DNA of 18,008 nt from UBA10183 sp041653835 (GTDB taxonomy: Bacteria; Omnitrophota; Gorgyraeia; Gorgyraeales; Gorgyraeaceae), in the NCBI GenBank assembly GCA_041653835.1, contig JBAZEP010000034.1, forward strand, positions 1 to 18,008, written 5' to 3'. Position numbers and translations under genes: made by a program. The stretch's first letter is position 1, and each line of letters opens with the position of its first letter. Shown piece after piece: positions 1 through 7,677 of this stretch. The notes under the pieces are model-generated. The model did not search any database. It saw nothing but the letters and a program-made list of their open reading frames with translations, and was not told where the DNA came from.

Positions 1-199
1 CGCAAGCCGTGTCCATGCCCTTATTTTTAGGATCTAAAAGGATATTACGTATTTTTTCACTGATCACAACTCCGCCAGGCTCGCGGGTATGCAAGACTTT
101 ATAGCCGTTCTTACGTAAAAAATCGCATAGTAATCTGGAATGCGTAGTCTTGCCGCTTCCCTCAGGCCCTTCGAATGTTATAAATATCCCGCGTTTCAT
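1..199 (-). CDS. tmk: Thymidylate kinase, N-terminal part (gene runs off the left edge)
   Basis: This is the first 66 codons of a dTMP kinase, which phosphorylates dTMP to dTDP in the cytoplasm for dTTP synthesis. The translation begins MKRGIFITFEGPEGSGKTT. It shows the P-loop (GPEGSGKT, residues 11-18) and the family's TREPGG motif (residues 38-43) with the Arg that contacts the substrate phosphate. It then follows the usual SEKIRNILL pattern. The ATG at 197-199 is the natural family start, although no clear Shine-Dalgarno sequence precedes it. It lies 163 bases downstream of cysS in the same direction, behind a strongly structured spacer, so it may be transcribed separately or by read-through. 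About two thirds of the protein is outside the window, so integrity cannot be judged. Confidence 0.93.
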   Translation of the reverse strand, partial: MKRGIFITFEGPEGSGKTTHSRLLCDFLRKNGYKVLHTREPGGVVISEKIRNILLDPKNKGMDTAC

Positions 200-213
200 A
201 ATTTTTATCGCAA

Positions 214-356
214 CTGGGCAGACCTGCGAAAAGATGCTCGGACGCCCCAGCGAGGCGTCCTTCGCTCGGGCGGAGATTCTCGCTCGTCCGCCACAGAAGC
301 ATTGGCGGACACCCTGCCCGCTCGAATCTCCGACGCTTTTCTTTAGGTCTGCTCAG
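214..356. repeat. Multi-arm inverted-repeat element in the cysS-tmk spacer
   Basis: This element fills almost all of the 163-base gap between cysS and tmk. Four sets of complementary arms can be read by eye. The outer arm pairs 214-225 with 345-356 (12 positions, one G-T). It continues with 228-233 against 336-341. Inside are a 7-bp hairpin (240-246/254-260) and a longer arm (271-279/324-332) capped by a 7-bp hairpin (286-292/304-310). The result is a branched, cloverleaf-like fold with complementary ends. Such a shape fits a small non-autonomous palindromic repeat (MITE- or REP-like) or a structured RNA. No U-tract follows the stems, so it is not a typical intrinsic terminator. I see no coding sequence in it. 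Which strand acts, if either, is unknown. Confidence 0.7.
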
Positions 357-362
357 CTGCTA

Positions 363-1781
363 CTACATTTTCTTTCTGGGTACAGTTCTGCCGTCCTTTG
401 TATCTTCCAGAATAATACCTTTTTCTTCTAATTCTTTTCTGATTCTGTCTGCTTTTTGAAAGTCTTTTTTCCTTCTCGCTTCATTTCTCTCGATAATACA
501 CGCCTGTATGTCATCTTGCATGTTAAATGATTCGTTGAATTCCAAACTATAGCTTCGCGGAAATTCTGTAAGCAATTTTTCAGATAACCCTAAAACTCTT
601 GCTAATTCAATTAAAACATATTTTGCGTATCCTACTATTCCCTCGCTTTCTATATTTTTATTAATGAACAACACTAACTCAAAAATAACCCCTAGCGCTT
701 GGGCTGTATTAAAATCATCATCCATAACCTCTTCAAATTTCACTCGATAAGCGTCTATATCTTTATCTGAAGCTGTCTCTTCCTTTATATTTTTAAGTTT
801 CTCCATTAATATGGTAATTCTCTCGTACGCCTTCTTCGCCTCTTCCATTTTTTCCCATGAAAAATCAACGGGATGGGAATAGTGGGTCTGTAAAAATAAT
901 ATCTTTAAAACATCCGCGGGATATTTATTCAATATCTCTTCTATCGTGATAAAATTTCCCAGCGACTTCGCCATTTTTTCTTTATTGATTGTCAGGAGGC
1001 CATTGTGGAGCCAGTAGCGGGCGAATTTCTTGCCCGCGCCTTCGGACTGCGCGATCTCATTCTCATGATGCGGGAATATAAGGTCAATGCCGCCACCGTG
1101 GATATCGAATTCGTCTCCCAAAATATCAGAACTCATTACCGAGCATTCTATGTGCCAGCCAGGCCTGCCCTTGCCCCACGGACTGTCCCATGACGGCTCG
1201 CCCTCCTTCGCTGATTTCCACAGCGCGAAGTCCAGCGGGTCTTTTTTGTTCTCACCCGCAGTCACCCTGGCACCTGACTCAAGCATCTCAAAACCCTGGT
1301 TGGACAGCTTGCCGTATTTATCGGCCTTGCGCACGTCAAAATACACATCGCCGCCTGACGCGTAAGCTGTGCCGCGCTCGACCAGCGCTCTTATGAATTT
1401 TACCATCTTCTCTATATATTCCGTCGCCTTAGGCTCCGCGTCAGGTTTGAGGATACCGAGTTTTTCCATGTAGTCATGATAGACTTCAAGATATTTATCG
1501 GATACTTTTTTTACCGCCGAATTCAGGTCCTCTCCTTTAAATTCATCCCTGGCTTTATTTATTATCTTATCGTCGACATCGGTGACATTTCTGACAAAAT
1601 TAACCTCGTAGCCTTTATATTCAAGATAACGCCGTATAACATCAAACACAAACGCGCTCCTCGCGTGGCCTATATGAGGCGCGTCATAAACAGTAGGGCC
1701 GCACACGTACATACCGGCCTTATTGTCTTTTATAGGCCTGAACTCTTCTTTTTTTCTTGTAAGCGTATTATATATTTTCAT
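363..1781 (-). CDS. cysS: Cysteinyl-tRNA synthetase
   Basis: This class I aminoacyl-tRNA synthetase charges tRNA-Cys with cysteine in the cytoplasm. From the chosen start it has 472 residues, close to the usual 460-470. HIGH is at residues 36-39 (APHIGHARSA) and the KMSKS loop reads KMAKS at 269-273. The zinc site is visible as C27 (VCGPTVYD), C213 (WHIECS) and the PHHENE stretch at 237-242. A GTG at 1796 in the same frame would add five residues. I prefer the ATG at 1779-1781: the protein then begins MKIYNTLT like its family, and the start overlaps the ispF stop as ATGA, the same coupling used by the two genes upstream. It is the last gene of the long cluster before the structured spacer. 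Confidence 0.97.
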   Translation of the reverse strand: MKIYNTLTRKKEEFRPIKDNKAGMYVCGPTVYDAPHIGHARSAFVFDVIRRYLEYKGYEVNFVRNVTDVDDKIINKARDEFKGEDLNSAVKKVSDKYLEVYHDYMEKLGILKPDAEPKATEYIEKMVKFIRALVERGTAYASGGDVYFDVRKADKYGKLSNQGFEMLESGARVTAGENKKDPLDFALWKSAKEGEPSWDSPWGKGRPGWHIECSVMSSDILGDEFDIHGGGIDLIFPHHENEIAQSEGAGKKFARYWLHNGLLTINKEKMAKSLGNFITIEEILNKYPADVLKILFLQTHYSHPVDFSWEKMEEAKKAYERITILMEKLKNIKEETASDKDIDAYRVKFEEVMDDDFNTAQALGVIFELVLFINKNIESEGIVGYAKYVLIELARVLGLSEKLLTEFPRSYSLEFNESFNMQDDIQACIIERNEARRKKDFQKADRIRKELEEKGIILEDTKDGRTVPRKKM

Positions 1782-2251
1782 ATTTTTGCCAGGCACGCGA
1801 CAGCGTACGCGGCAAGGGCTTCGCCTCTCCCGATCGCGCCGATACCTTCCTGCGTGGTGGCTTTTACGCTTACGCTGTCCTGCGCTATGCCGAGAGCGGA
1901 TGATATCTCTTTTTTCATTCCCTCTTTGAAAGGCGCTATCTTGGGCTCCTCGAGTATTATCACGGAATCCACGTATTCCACCCTGTAGCCTTTTTTATTT
2001 ATCTTTTCCGAAACCGCTTTTAAAAGTTCCGAGCTGGATATATTCAGGTACCTGTCGTCATTTACCGGGAATTGATGGCCTATATCATCCATACCCGCCG
2101 CCCCAAGAATAGCGTCGCATATAGCGTGAAGGAGCGCGTCGCCGTCCGAATGCCCTTCCAGGCCTTTTATATGAGGTATCTCTACGCCTCCCAGCATAAG
2201 AGGCCTTCCGTCCACGAACCTGTGGATATCATAACCAATGCCTACTCTCAT
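1778..2251 (-). CDS. ispF: 2-C-methyl-D-erythritol 2,4-cyclodiphosphate synthase
   Basis: IspF converts CDP-methylerythritol 2-phosphate to the cyclic diphosphate, with release of CMP, in the MEP isoprenoid pathway. At 157 residues it has the normal length. The zinc ligands are in place: D8 and H10 in GYDIHRF and H42 in the GHSDGD...LLHAICDAILGA segment. The segment DIGHQFP and the C-terminal KATTQEGIGAIGRGE signature are also present. The start overlaps the ispD stop as ATGA (2248-2251), with a GGAGG Shine-Dalgarno four bases upstream inside ispD. The stop in turn overlaps the cysS start. Adjacent ispD and ispF encode enzymes of the same pathway. Nothing looks damaged. Confidence 0.97.
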   Translation of the reverse strand: MRVGIGYDIHRFVDGRPLMLGGVEIPHIKGLEGHSDGDALLHAICDAILGAAGMDDIGHQFPVNDDRYLNISSSELLKAVSEKINKKGYRVEYVDSVIILEEPKIAPFKEGMKKEISSALGIAQDSVSVKATTQEGIGAIGRGEALAAYAVACLAKI

Positions 2252-2946
2252 ACCGCCTCCGTCAACCGTCCTTTATCAATAAATATTCTCGCCAATTCCA
2301 GATCTTCTTTTGTGGTAATTTTTATGTTAACGTACTGCCCCATCACTATCTTGGGCCTTACGCCGATCTTTTCCACCAGCATGGAATCATCGGTCGCGGA
2401 AATGTTTTTCCTGACCGCTGATTCATACGCCTTTTCTATCAATCCCTTTTTAAAAACCTGCGGGGTCTGGGCCTCCCAGTACATCTCCCGCGAAGGAGTG
2501 GCTTTGATAAAACCGTTTTTATCTATTATCTTCAATGTGGGCTTTACGGGCACGGCCGCTATGGCGGCGCCATGCCTTGAAGCCGCCTTCAATAACGCCC
2601 CCAGCAGGGTATCCGTAATAAAAGGCCTGACAGCGTCGTGTATCAATACATAATCCATATCCGGAGACACTGCCTTCAACGCGTTATAAACCGAATCCCT
2701 GCGCTCTTTTCCTCCAGCCACGATCTTCACATTTTTGATGCCGTATCTCTTTATTATTATCCCGGCATATCCTGTTTTTTTCCTGTCCACCGCCAGAATT
2801 ATCTCTTTTATATTCTTATTTTTAGAAAGCCTTACGAGGGTATGCGCGAGTATAGGCCTGCCTGCCAGCTCAATATAAGGTTTTTGTACCCTGGATTTTA
2901 ACCGGACGCCTTTGCCCGCGCCCGGCACAATAGCCGCTACATTCAT
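2248..2946 (-). CDS. ispD: 2-C-methyl-D-erythritol 4-phosphate cytidylyltransferase
   Basis: IspD joins CTP and methylerythritol 4-phosphate to give CDP-methylerythritol, two steps before IspF in the MEP pathway. The 232-residue protein has the nucleotidyltransferase P-loop (VPGAGKGVRLK, 7-17). It also has the conserved lysine near 22 (QKPYIEL), GGKERRDSVYNAL (78-90), HDAVRP (103-108), AQTPQVF (159-165) and ATDDSMLVE (184-192). The lysine region resembles Bacillus-type IspD more than the Escherichia form. One small deviation is VPVKPTLK at 132-139, where families I recall usually have an acidic residue in place of the second proline. The start overlaps the stop of the PIN/TRAM gene as ATGA, with AAAGAG just upstream. 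Confidence 0.96.
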   Translation of the reverse strand: MNVAAIVPGAGKGVRLKSRVQKPYIELAGRPILAHTLVRLSKNKNIKEIILAVDRKKTGYAGIIIKRYGIKNVKIVAGGKERRDSVYNALKAVSPDMDYVLIHDAVRPFITDTLLGALLKAASRHGAAIAAVPVKPTLKIIDKNGFIKATPSREMYWEAQTPQVFKKGLIEKAYESAVRKNISATDDSMLVEKIGVRPKIVMGQYVNIKITTKEDLELARIFIDKGRLTEAV

Positions 2947-3950
2947 CTCTTTGCGTTTTCCGAAATTTTCGCGAAGATCATCCTGCCCGCCGCGGTCTGA
3001 AGCACGCTGCCTACGACCAGGTTCACATTCTGGCCTATCAGGCGCCTTCCGTTCTCCACCACCACCATTGTCCCGTCTTCAAGATATCCCACGCCCTGGT
3101 TGTATTCCTTGCCTTCTTTTATAAGGCGCAGTTCGAGCGCCTCCCCGGGGAGCACAACCGGCCTCAGGGCATTGGCGAGCTCGTTTACGTTAAGCACCCT
3201 TATGCCCTGTATCTCCGAAACCTTGTTCAGGTTATAATCGTTGGTGAATATCTTCGCGCCGAGGACCTTCGCCAGTTTCACGAGTTTCAGGTCCACCTCA
3301 GGGATGTCCGCGAAATCCTCATTGTGTATTTTTATGTCGATATTCGGGCTCTTCTGCAGTTTACCCAGGATATCCAGGCCGCGCCTTCCGCGCTCGCGCT
3401 TCAGCGAATCCGAAGAATCCGCTATCTGCTGTAATTCCTTCAATACGAAACGCGGCACGATAAATTTCCCGTCCAGAAAACCGGTCTTGCAGATATCGGC
3501 GATCCTGCCGTCTATGATAACGCTCGTATCCAGGAGTATTATCTCGTCTTTCTGGTCCTGCCTGGAAAATTTTACATAAGGCACGATTATATTGAACTCA
3601 TCCCTGCCGCGCATCGCCATGATCATACCGAGATAACAGAAAACGAGCGTGAGCACCACGCGTAAAGAATAAACCAGATTTTTGTCCATCGATATCAACG
3701 CCATGGTATCCGACACGAGCTTCGCCATTATGAGGCCGAATATCAAACCGAAAACAGCGGACGAAAGCCCTCTCACAGATACCTTTCTCATGGTAAATTC
3801 AAGGATAATTATAACGACCGCCAGGATAAATCCCAGAAGCCCGCCTAATGAACTGAAATCCGAACTCCCCACCTGCACGAACGACCCAACCTGAAAACCC
3901 ACTATCACGCTGAGTATCACAAAAAATACCCGTATAAAAATTAAAGTCAT
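2943..3950 (-). CDS. YacL-like membrane protein with PIN and TRAM domains
   Basis: This 335-residue protein has four predicted membrane segments at about 3-25, 36-54, 62-82 and 93-113. A cytoplasmic PIN nuclease-like domain follows (about 137-262), then a TRAM domain (about 265-330) of the kind that binds RNA. Acidic PIN residues are kept: D141 in LLDTSVIIDGR, E172, D220 and D238 in TNDYNLNK. This architecture is that of Bacillus YacL, whose role is poorly defined, so ribonuclease activity is inferred from the fold only. The start at 3950 has AAAGGAG eight to nine bases upstream. Its position directly before ispD-ispF is also that of yacL in Bacillus (from memory). A 45-base spacer with nothing notable separates it from mlaD. 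Confidence 0.92.
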   Translation of the reverse strand: MTLIFIRVFFVILSVIVGFQVGSFVQVGSSDFSSLGGLLGFILAVVIIILEFTMRKVSVRGLSSAVFGLIFGLIMAKLVSDTMALISMDKNLVYSLRVVLTLVFCYLGMIMAMRGRDEFNIIVPYVKFSRQDQKDEIILLDTSVIIDGRIADICKTGFLDGKFIVPRFVLKELQQIADSSDSLKRERGRRGLDILGKLQKSPNIDIKIHNEDFADIPEVDLKLVKLAKVLGAKIFTNDYNLNKVSEIQGIRVLNVNELANALRPVVLPGEALELRLIKEGKEYNQGVGYLEDGTMVVVENGRRLIGQNVNLVVGSVLQTAAGRMIFAKISENAKR

Positions 3951-3995
3951 TTATATTGCTCCTTTCTGCTTACATATTGCAACCAGTACCTTATG

Positions 3996-4724
3996 TTATT
4001 TTTTCTTGCTCCTTTTAGCCTCGGGCGGCTTGAATAAAAGTTTCCACGGGTTCTGTTTGATGTCGAGTATCAACTCGTCTATATGATTATACAGCGTGTC
4101 GTCTGACATAAGCCTCCCGATAGTGCCCTTGCCCTGTTTAGCGTAAGATAAAAAGTCCCTTAAATCCCCGCTTAACGCTTCCATATTGCTGACGGTATTT
4201 TTCAAAGACGTCCTCAGGCTGTCGTCTCCCGCGATATCGTTTACGGATTCCGTAAGAGTACTTATTTTTTCTATCAGCTCTTTCGTGGACCTGGCTATCT
4301 CCTCAGTAGATACGGGATCCTGCCCCCTGAGTGTCTCCCCTTTCTGCAGGAGCCTGGTATCCCTTGTGCCCGGGGATATCTCCAGGTATTTCTCGCCCAG
4401 GAGCCCGAGCGTATTGATAGACGCCTTGGCATTCTCGTTGATCCAGGTATTCTGGGACACCCAGATCGTCAGCTTGACAAGGGGTTTATTTTCTTTTTCG
4501 TCGAAATAAACCTTTATCTCCTGTACCTCACCCACCTCGACCCCGGAATAACGCACAGGCGCGCCTACGCCTATACCGTTCGCGAAGCTGAATACTACGT
4601 CGATATTATAGCCTCGCTTGACGCTGTAAAAATTCCCTATGGAAAATATTATTACGGAAAGTATCACCATGCCTATAAAGATAAATATACCGACCTTCAG
4701 CTCAAAATTCACCCTTGTAAACAT
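3996..4724 (-). CDS. mlaD: MCE-domain substrate-binding protein of a phospholipid ABC transporter
   Basis: MlaD-type proteins sit in the inner membrane facing the periplasm. They form a hexameric ring that passes phospholipids between the two membranes. The 242-residue protein has one N-terminal membrane anchor (about 10-31) and an MCE domain (about 39-117) with the typical GVGAPVRYSGVEVGEV strand-loop and ASINTLGLLGEKYLEI. A predicted helical, partly coiled-coil region (about 138-205) follows. The tail, GKGTIGRLMSDDTLYNHIDE and onward, is common in MCE proteins of diderm bacteria, and the extreme C-terminus is lysine-rich. AAAGGAG precedes the start by five bases. It follows mlaF by 14 bases; its permease partner mlaE lies on the far side of ruvCAB. 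The exact substrate is not shown by the sequence. Confidence 0.94.
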   Translation of the reverse strand: MFTRVNFELKVGIFIFIGMVILSVIIFSIGNFYSVKRGYNIDVVFSFANGIGVGAPVRYSGVEVGEVQEIKVYFDEKENKPLVKLTIWVSQNTWINENAKASINTLGLLGEKYLEISPGTRDTRLLQKGETLRGQDPVSTEEIARSTKELIEKISTLTESVNDIAGDDSLRTSLKNTVSNMEALSGDLRDFLSYAKQGKGTIGRLMSDDTLYNHIDELILDIKQNPWKLLFKPPEAKRSKKK

Positions 4725-4738
4725 AGTATCTCCTTTTA

Positions 4739-5488
4739 TTATGTATCTTCGGTTATCGGGCCTTTTGCCGCGCCTGTTATAAACTGCTTAACTATCGGGT
4801 CTTTTGTGTTCTTTATCTCGCCGGACGCGCCTATCGCGATGATCTTCCCTTTGTACATCATCGCTATCCTGTTGGATATTTTATAGGCACTCACCATGTC
4901 ATGAGTAACCACTATAGACGTAACATTCAATTTTTTATTCAAATCTATGATAAGGTCGTTTATAGCGTCCGCGTTTATCGGATCCAGCCCTGTCGTAGGC
5001 TCATCATACAATACGATCTTCGGGCTGTTACATATCGCGCGCGCCAGTCCGACCCTTTTCTTCATCCCTCCGCTCAATTCAGACGGCATCAGTTTCTCTA
5101 TGCCTTTCAATCCCACGAGCCCCAGCGCGTTCTCGACCTTGGCGGACACTTCCGTTTCAGGCATCGCCGTATGCTCTCTCAGCGAGAAACCCACATTCTC
5201 CCCCACTGTCATCGAATCGAACAGCGCCGCGCCCTGGAAAAGCATGCCGAAGCTGAGCCTGAGCTTATCCATCTCGTATTCCTCGAGCCTTGTAACGTCG
5301 TTACCGTCCACGATCACCTGCCCCATGTCTGGTTTCACAAGCCCTATGATATGCTTCAGGAGCACGCTCTTGCCGCAGCCCGAACGCCCTATAATGGTAA
5401 TAACCTCACCCGAATTTATGGTCAGGTTCAGGTCGTCCAGGACCTTGGGACCGGCGAATGATTTGGAAAGATTAATAATTTCTATCAT
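4739..5488 (-). CDS. mlaF: ATP-binding protein of the MCE/Mla phospholipid transporter
   Basis: This ABC ATPase powers the MlaE permease on the cytoplasmic face of the inner membrane. Of 249 residues, the Walker A motif is GRSGCGKS (34-41), the Q-loop glutamine Q85 (MLFQGAALFDSMTV), the signature LSGGMKKR (138-145), Walker B IVLYDEP with D162 and E163, and the switch histidine H195. The FQGAALFDSMTV and LSGGMKKRVGLARAI wording is typical of the MlaF/MkL branch. That separates it from the LolD ATPase encoded elsewhere in this window. It begins one base after the ruvB stop and is followed closely by mlaD. It is therefore cut off from mlaE by ruvC-ruvA-ruvB while remaining in the same direction. 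Confidence 0.95.
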   Translation of the reverse strand: MIEIINLSKSFAGPKVLDDLNLTINSGEVITIIGRSGCGKSVLLKHIIGLVKPDMGQVIVDGNDVTRLEEYEMDKLRLSFGMLFQGAALFDSMTVGENVGFSLREHTAMPETEVSAKVENALGLVGLKGIEKLMPSELSGGMKKRVGLARAICNSPKIVLYDEPTTGLDPINADAINDLIIDLNKKLNVTSIVVTHDMVSAYKISNRIAMMYKGKIIAIGASGEIKNTKDPIVKQFITGAAKGPITEDT

Positions 5489-5489
5489 T

Positions 5490-6533
5490 TTAAAATAACT
5501 CTTTCTGGCTCTCTTTCTTATACGCTATTTTCATATGGTCGTACGCCAGTTTTGTGACTTCCCTGCCCCTGGGCGTGCGCTTCAAAAATCCTATCTTCAG
5601 TAAGAACGGCTCCACCACATCGACTATGGTATCGCTTTCCTCGTTAAGTGTCGCCGCGAGCGACTCTATGCCGACCGGGCCGCCGTCATAAAAATCTATT
5701 ATCGCCTTGATGACTTTCCTGTCTATATCATCCAGCCCGGCGGAATCTATCCTATGCGACGCCAGGCCGTCGATGGCCGCCTGCCTGTCTATTTTTTTAT
5801 TGCCTTTTACCTCACTGTAATCCCTGACCCTTCTCAGGAGCCTGTTTGCCACGCGGGGAGTGCCGCGGGAACGGCCCGCTATCTCGACAGCCGCTTCCCT
5901 GTCGAGAGGTATGCTTAACAGGCCGGCGGAACGCTCTATTATCTTCACAAGGTCATCCGCCTCGTAAAAATCAAGGTGATAAAACATCCCGAACCTGCCC
6001 CTCAAAGGCGCGCTCAACAGCCCCGCCCTGGTAGTGGCGCCTATGAGCGTGAACTTTTTCAGGTTAAACTTTATAGTCTTCGCGTAAGGCCCCTTGTCTA
6101 TCAGGAAGTCTATCTGGAAATTTTCCATCGCTGGATATATGAATTCCTCCACGACCTTCGACAGCCTGTGTATCTCGTCTATAAAAAGCACGTCCCCTTC
6201 GCCGAGATTGGTAAGGATGCCTATCAGGTCTCCCGCCCTTTCTATAGCCGGGCCCGAAGTAGCTGTTATCTTGGCTCCCATCTCATGGCTTATTATGTGG
6301 GCGAGGGTAGTTTTGCCGAGGCCGGGCGGGCCTGAAAGCAGGATATGCTCAAGGCCTTCTTTCCTTTTCTTCGCCGCCTTTATCGCTATGTTCACATTTT
6401 CTATGATGGGTTTCTGGCCTACGAAATTTTTTAAGCTGTCCGGCCTCAGGGAAATATTGAATACGGCCTCTTCCTCAGCTTCCTTCCCCATTATCAGGCG
6501 CTCGCGATCGTCGTTCACCTTTTCAGTAGCCAT
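5490..6533 (-). CDS. ruvB: Holliday junction branch-migration helicase RuvB
   Basis: RuvB is the AAA+ motor that, with RuvA, drives Holliday junction branch migration during recombinational repair. The 347-residue protein has Walker A GPPGLGKT (68-75), Walker B DVLFIDEIHRL (114-124), sensor 1 LIGATTRAG (163-171) and the arginine-finger segment PLRGRFG (176-182). It ends with the winged-helix DNA-binding domain (about 270-340, with TPRGREVTKLAYDHM). PLRDRFG is the form I remember as commonest, so the D-to-G change is a small variant; the arginines are kept. The ATG at 6531-6533 has an AGAGG seven bases upstream. An internal ATG at residue 15 could also work, since the conserved core starts only near residue 30. 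Confidence 0.97.
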   Translation of the reverse strand: MATEKVNDDRERLIMGKEAEEEAVFNISLRPDSLKNFVGQKPIIENVNIAIKAAKKRKEGLEHILLSGPPGLGKTTLAHIISHEMGAKITATSGPAIERAGDLIGILTNLGEGDVLFIDEIHRLSKVVEEFIYPAMENFQIDFLIDKGPYAKTIKFNLKKFTLIGATTRAGLLSAPLRGRFGMFYHLDFYEADDLVKIIERSAGLLSIPLDREAAVEIAGRSRGTPRVANRLLRRVRDYSEVKGNKKIDRQAAIDGLASHRIDSAGLDDIDRKVIKAIIDFYDGGPVGIESLAATLNEESDTIVDVVEPFLLKIGFLKRTPRGREVTKLAYDHMKIAYKKESQKELF

Positions 6534-6553
6534 TCGTCCGCCTCTTGCCCTCT

Positions 6554-7183
6554 TTATTTCTTGGACTTCTGTTTATATACCTCGTTCAAAAGCTCTTCCG
6601 CTGTCTTTATGTCCGGGTTGCGCCTCAATGCCTCGTCCAGCATATTCTTGGCCTCGAATTTTTTATACTGTAATTGCGACAGGACCCCCATTGCCTCTTC
6701 CTCAATGCCGCGTTTGCATGTGAAACCACCCGTGAGAGCCCCTGTATCCTGGAGAAGCCCGAATTTCCCGACCTTGCCCTGGAGTTTAGCTATGATCTCC
6801 CGCGCCCGCTGTTCGCCTATGCCGGGCAGGGATTTCAAAAAAGACACATCAGACATGTCGATAGCGCGCGCGATCATGGATATAGGCATCTTCAGCGCCC
6901 TGACCGCGGCCTTAGGCCCGATGCCCGAGACCGTGATGAATTTCTCGAAAAATTCTTTTTCTATCTCATTCAAAAAACCTATCAGGAGCTGGAACCCCTT
7001 GGAGGGCTCCACCTGGAGATAGTGGTATGTGATAAGAGAGATAGTGCCGTCAGGCCCGATGCCTTTTTCCAGACACTGCATTACAGCCCCGGGGATAAGC
7101 ACTTCGTAACATATGCCGTTCACCTCCAGCACTATCGCGTCCTCTTTTCTCTCCACCACTTTACCCGAGATCCTGCAGATCAT
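6554..7183 (-). CDS. ruvA: Holliday junction-binding protein RuvA
   Basis: RuvA binds the four-way junction as a tetramer and loads RuvB. The 209-residue protein shows the N-terminal OB-fold (MICRISGKVVERKEDAIVLE...). Two helix-hairpin-helix motifs follow, VSGIGPKAAVRAL (85-97) and LPGIGEQRAREIIAKL (119-134). The small C-terminal domain III that contacts RuvB is at about 160-205. The acidic-pin region between OB strands reads QVEPSKGFQLLIGF instead of the VREDA-x-LYGF form I recall from proteobacteria. Only one acidic residue is obvious there. The start overlaps the ruvC stop as TAATG and has GGGAG seven bases upstream. A 20-base gap separates it from ruvB. Confidence 0.95.
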   Translation of the reverse strand: MICRISGKVVERKEDAIVLEVNGICYEVLIPGAVMQCLEKGIGPDGTISLITYHYLQVEPSKGFQLLIGFLNEIEKEFFEKFITVSGIGPKAAVRALKMPISMIARAIDMSDVSFLKSLPGIGEQRAREIIAKLQGKVGKFGLLQDTGALTGGFTCKRGIEEEAMGVLSQLQYKKFEAKNMLDEALRRNPDIKTAEELLNEVYKQKSKK

Positions 7184-7677
7184 TACCGTCTCCCTGAGTT
7201 CTCATGCGCCTGTATATTAGCGTGCGCCATAGCCAGCGCCAGCGCGTCCGTTATATCGACAGGTTCAGGCGGCTCTTTCAGCCCCAATAGACTCGTGACC
7301 GTCCTCTGCACCTGTTCTTTCGAGGCCCTTCCCCTGCCCGTAATGGCCTTCTTTATCCTGGTAACGGGATAATTCACAAGCGCTATATCCTCGTGCTCCA
7401 CCGCGAGGCATATTGCGCCGCGCGCGTGCGCCATAAGTATAGAGGTCTTGGGATGTTTATAATGCGAATACAGTTCCTCCAATACCACTGTCCCGGGCTT
7501 CGTATCCTTCAGAAGATTTATCATTTTTTTATAAATGAGCGCTATCCTCTTTTCTATTTTATCCTTCGCGCTGGACCGCATGATGCCGGCCTCTATCAGT
7601 CTAACGTTATTGCCCGCTGCCTCTATAAGCCCATAACCGGTGATCGCCAGCCCGGGGTCTATGCCTAATATCCTCAT
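7183..7677 (-). CDS. ruvC: Holliday junction resolvase RuvC
   Basis: RuvC is the Mg-dependent endonuclease that cuts Holliday junctions moved by RuvAB. From the chosen start it has 164 residues, the normal size. The four catalytic acids are visible: D7 (GIDPGL), E67 (VVLEELY), D141 and D144 (DITDALA). The stretch HPKTSILMAHARGAI is the form I associate with planctomycete-like RuvC, which is weak support for a PVC lineage. An in-frame TTG at 7713 would add 12 residues. I choose the ATG at 7675-7677, which gives MRILGIDPGL as in the family and overlaps the mlaE stop as ATGA. There is no good Shine-Dalgarno, so translation probably depends on ribosomes finishing mlaE. Confidence 0.96.
   Translation of the reverse strand: MRILGIDPGLAITGYGLIEAAGNNVRLIEAGIMRSSAKDKIEKRIALIYKKMINLLKDTKPGTVVLEELYSHYKHPKTSILMAHARGAICLAVEHEDIALVNYPVTRIKKAITGRGRASKEQVQRTVTSLLGLKEPPEPVDITDALALAMAHANIQAHENSGRR

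Noticed and set aside
240..260. Possible intrinsic terminator after cysS
   Set aside because: The 7-bp hairpin on the minus strand is followed by GAGCATCTTTT, with only four T after a mixed stretch. It fits better as one arm of the larger fold than as a terminator.
200..362. Integron attC-like site or tRNA in the cysS-tmk spacer
   Set aside because: There are no attC R/L box consensus sequences and no integrase gene. The arms do not have tRNA lengths or a T-arm GTTC motif.
1476..1988. Plus-strand open frame of 170 codons opposite cysS and ispF
   Set aside because: It crosses the overlap of two real genes in antisense and has no domain or translation signal.
3951..3995. Direct repeat GCAATAT in the mlaD-yacL gap
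   Set aside because: Two copies of a 7-mer in an AT-rich 45-base spacer are not enough to claim a regulatory site.
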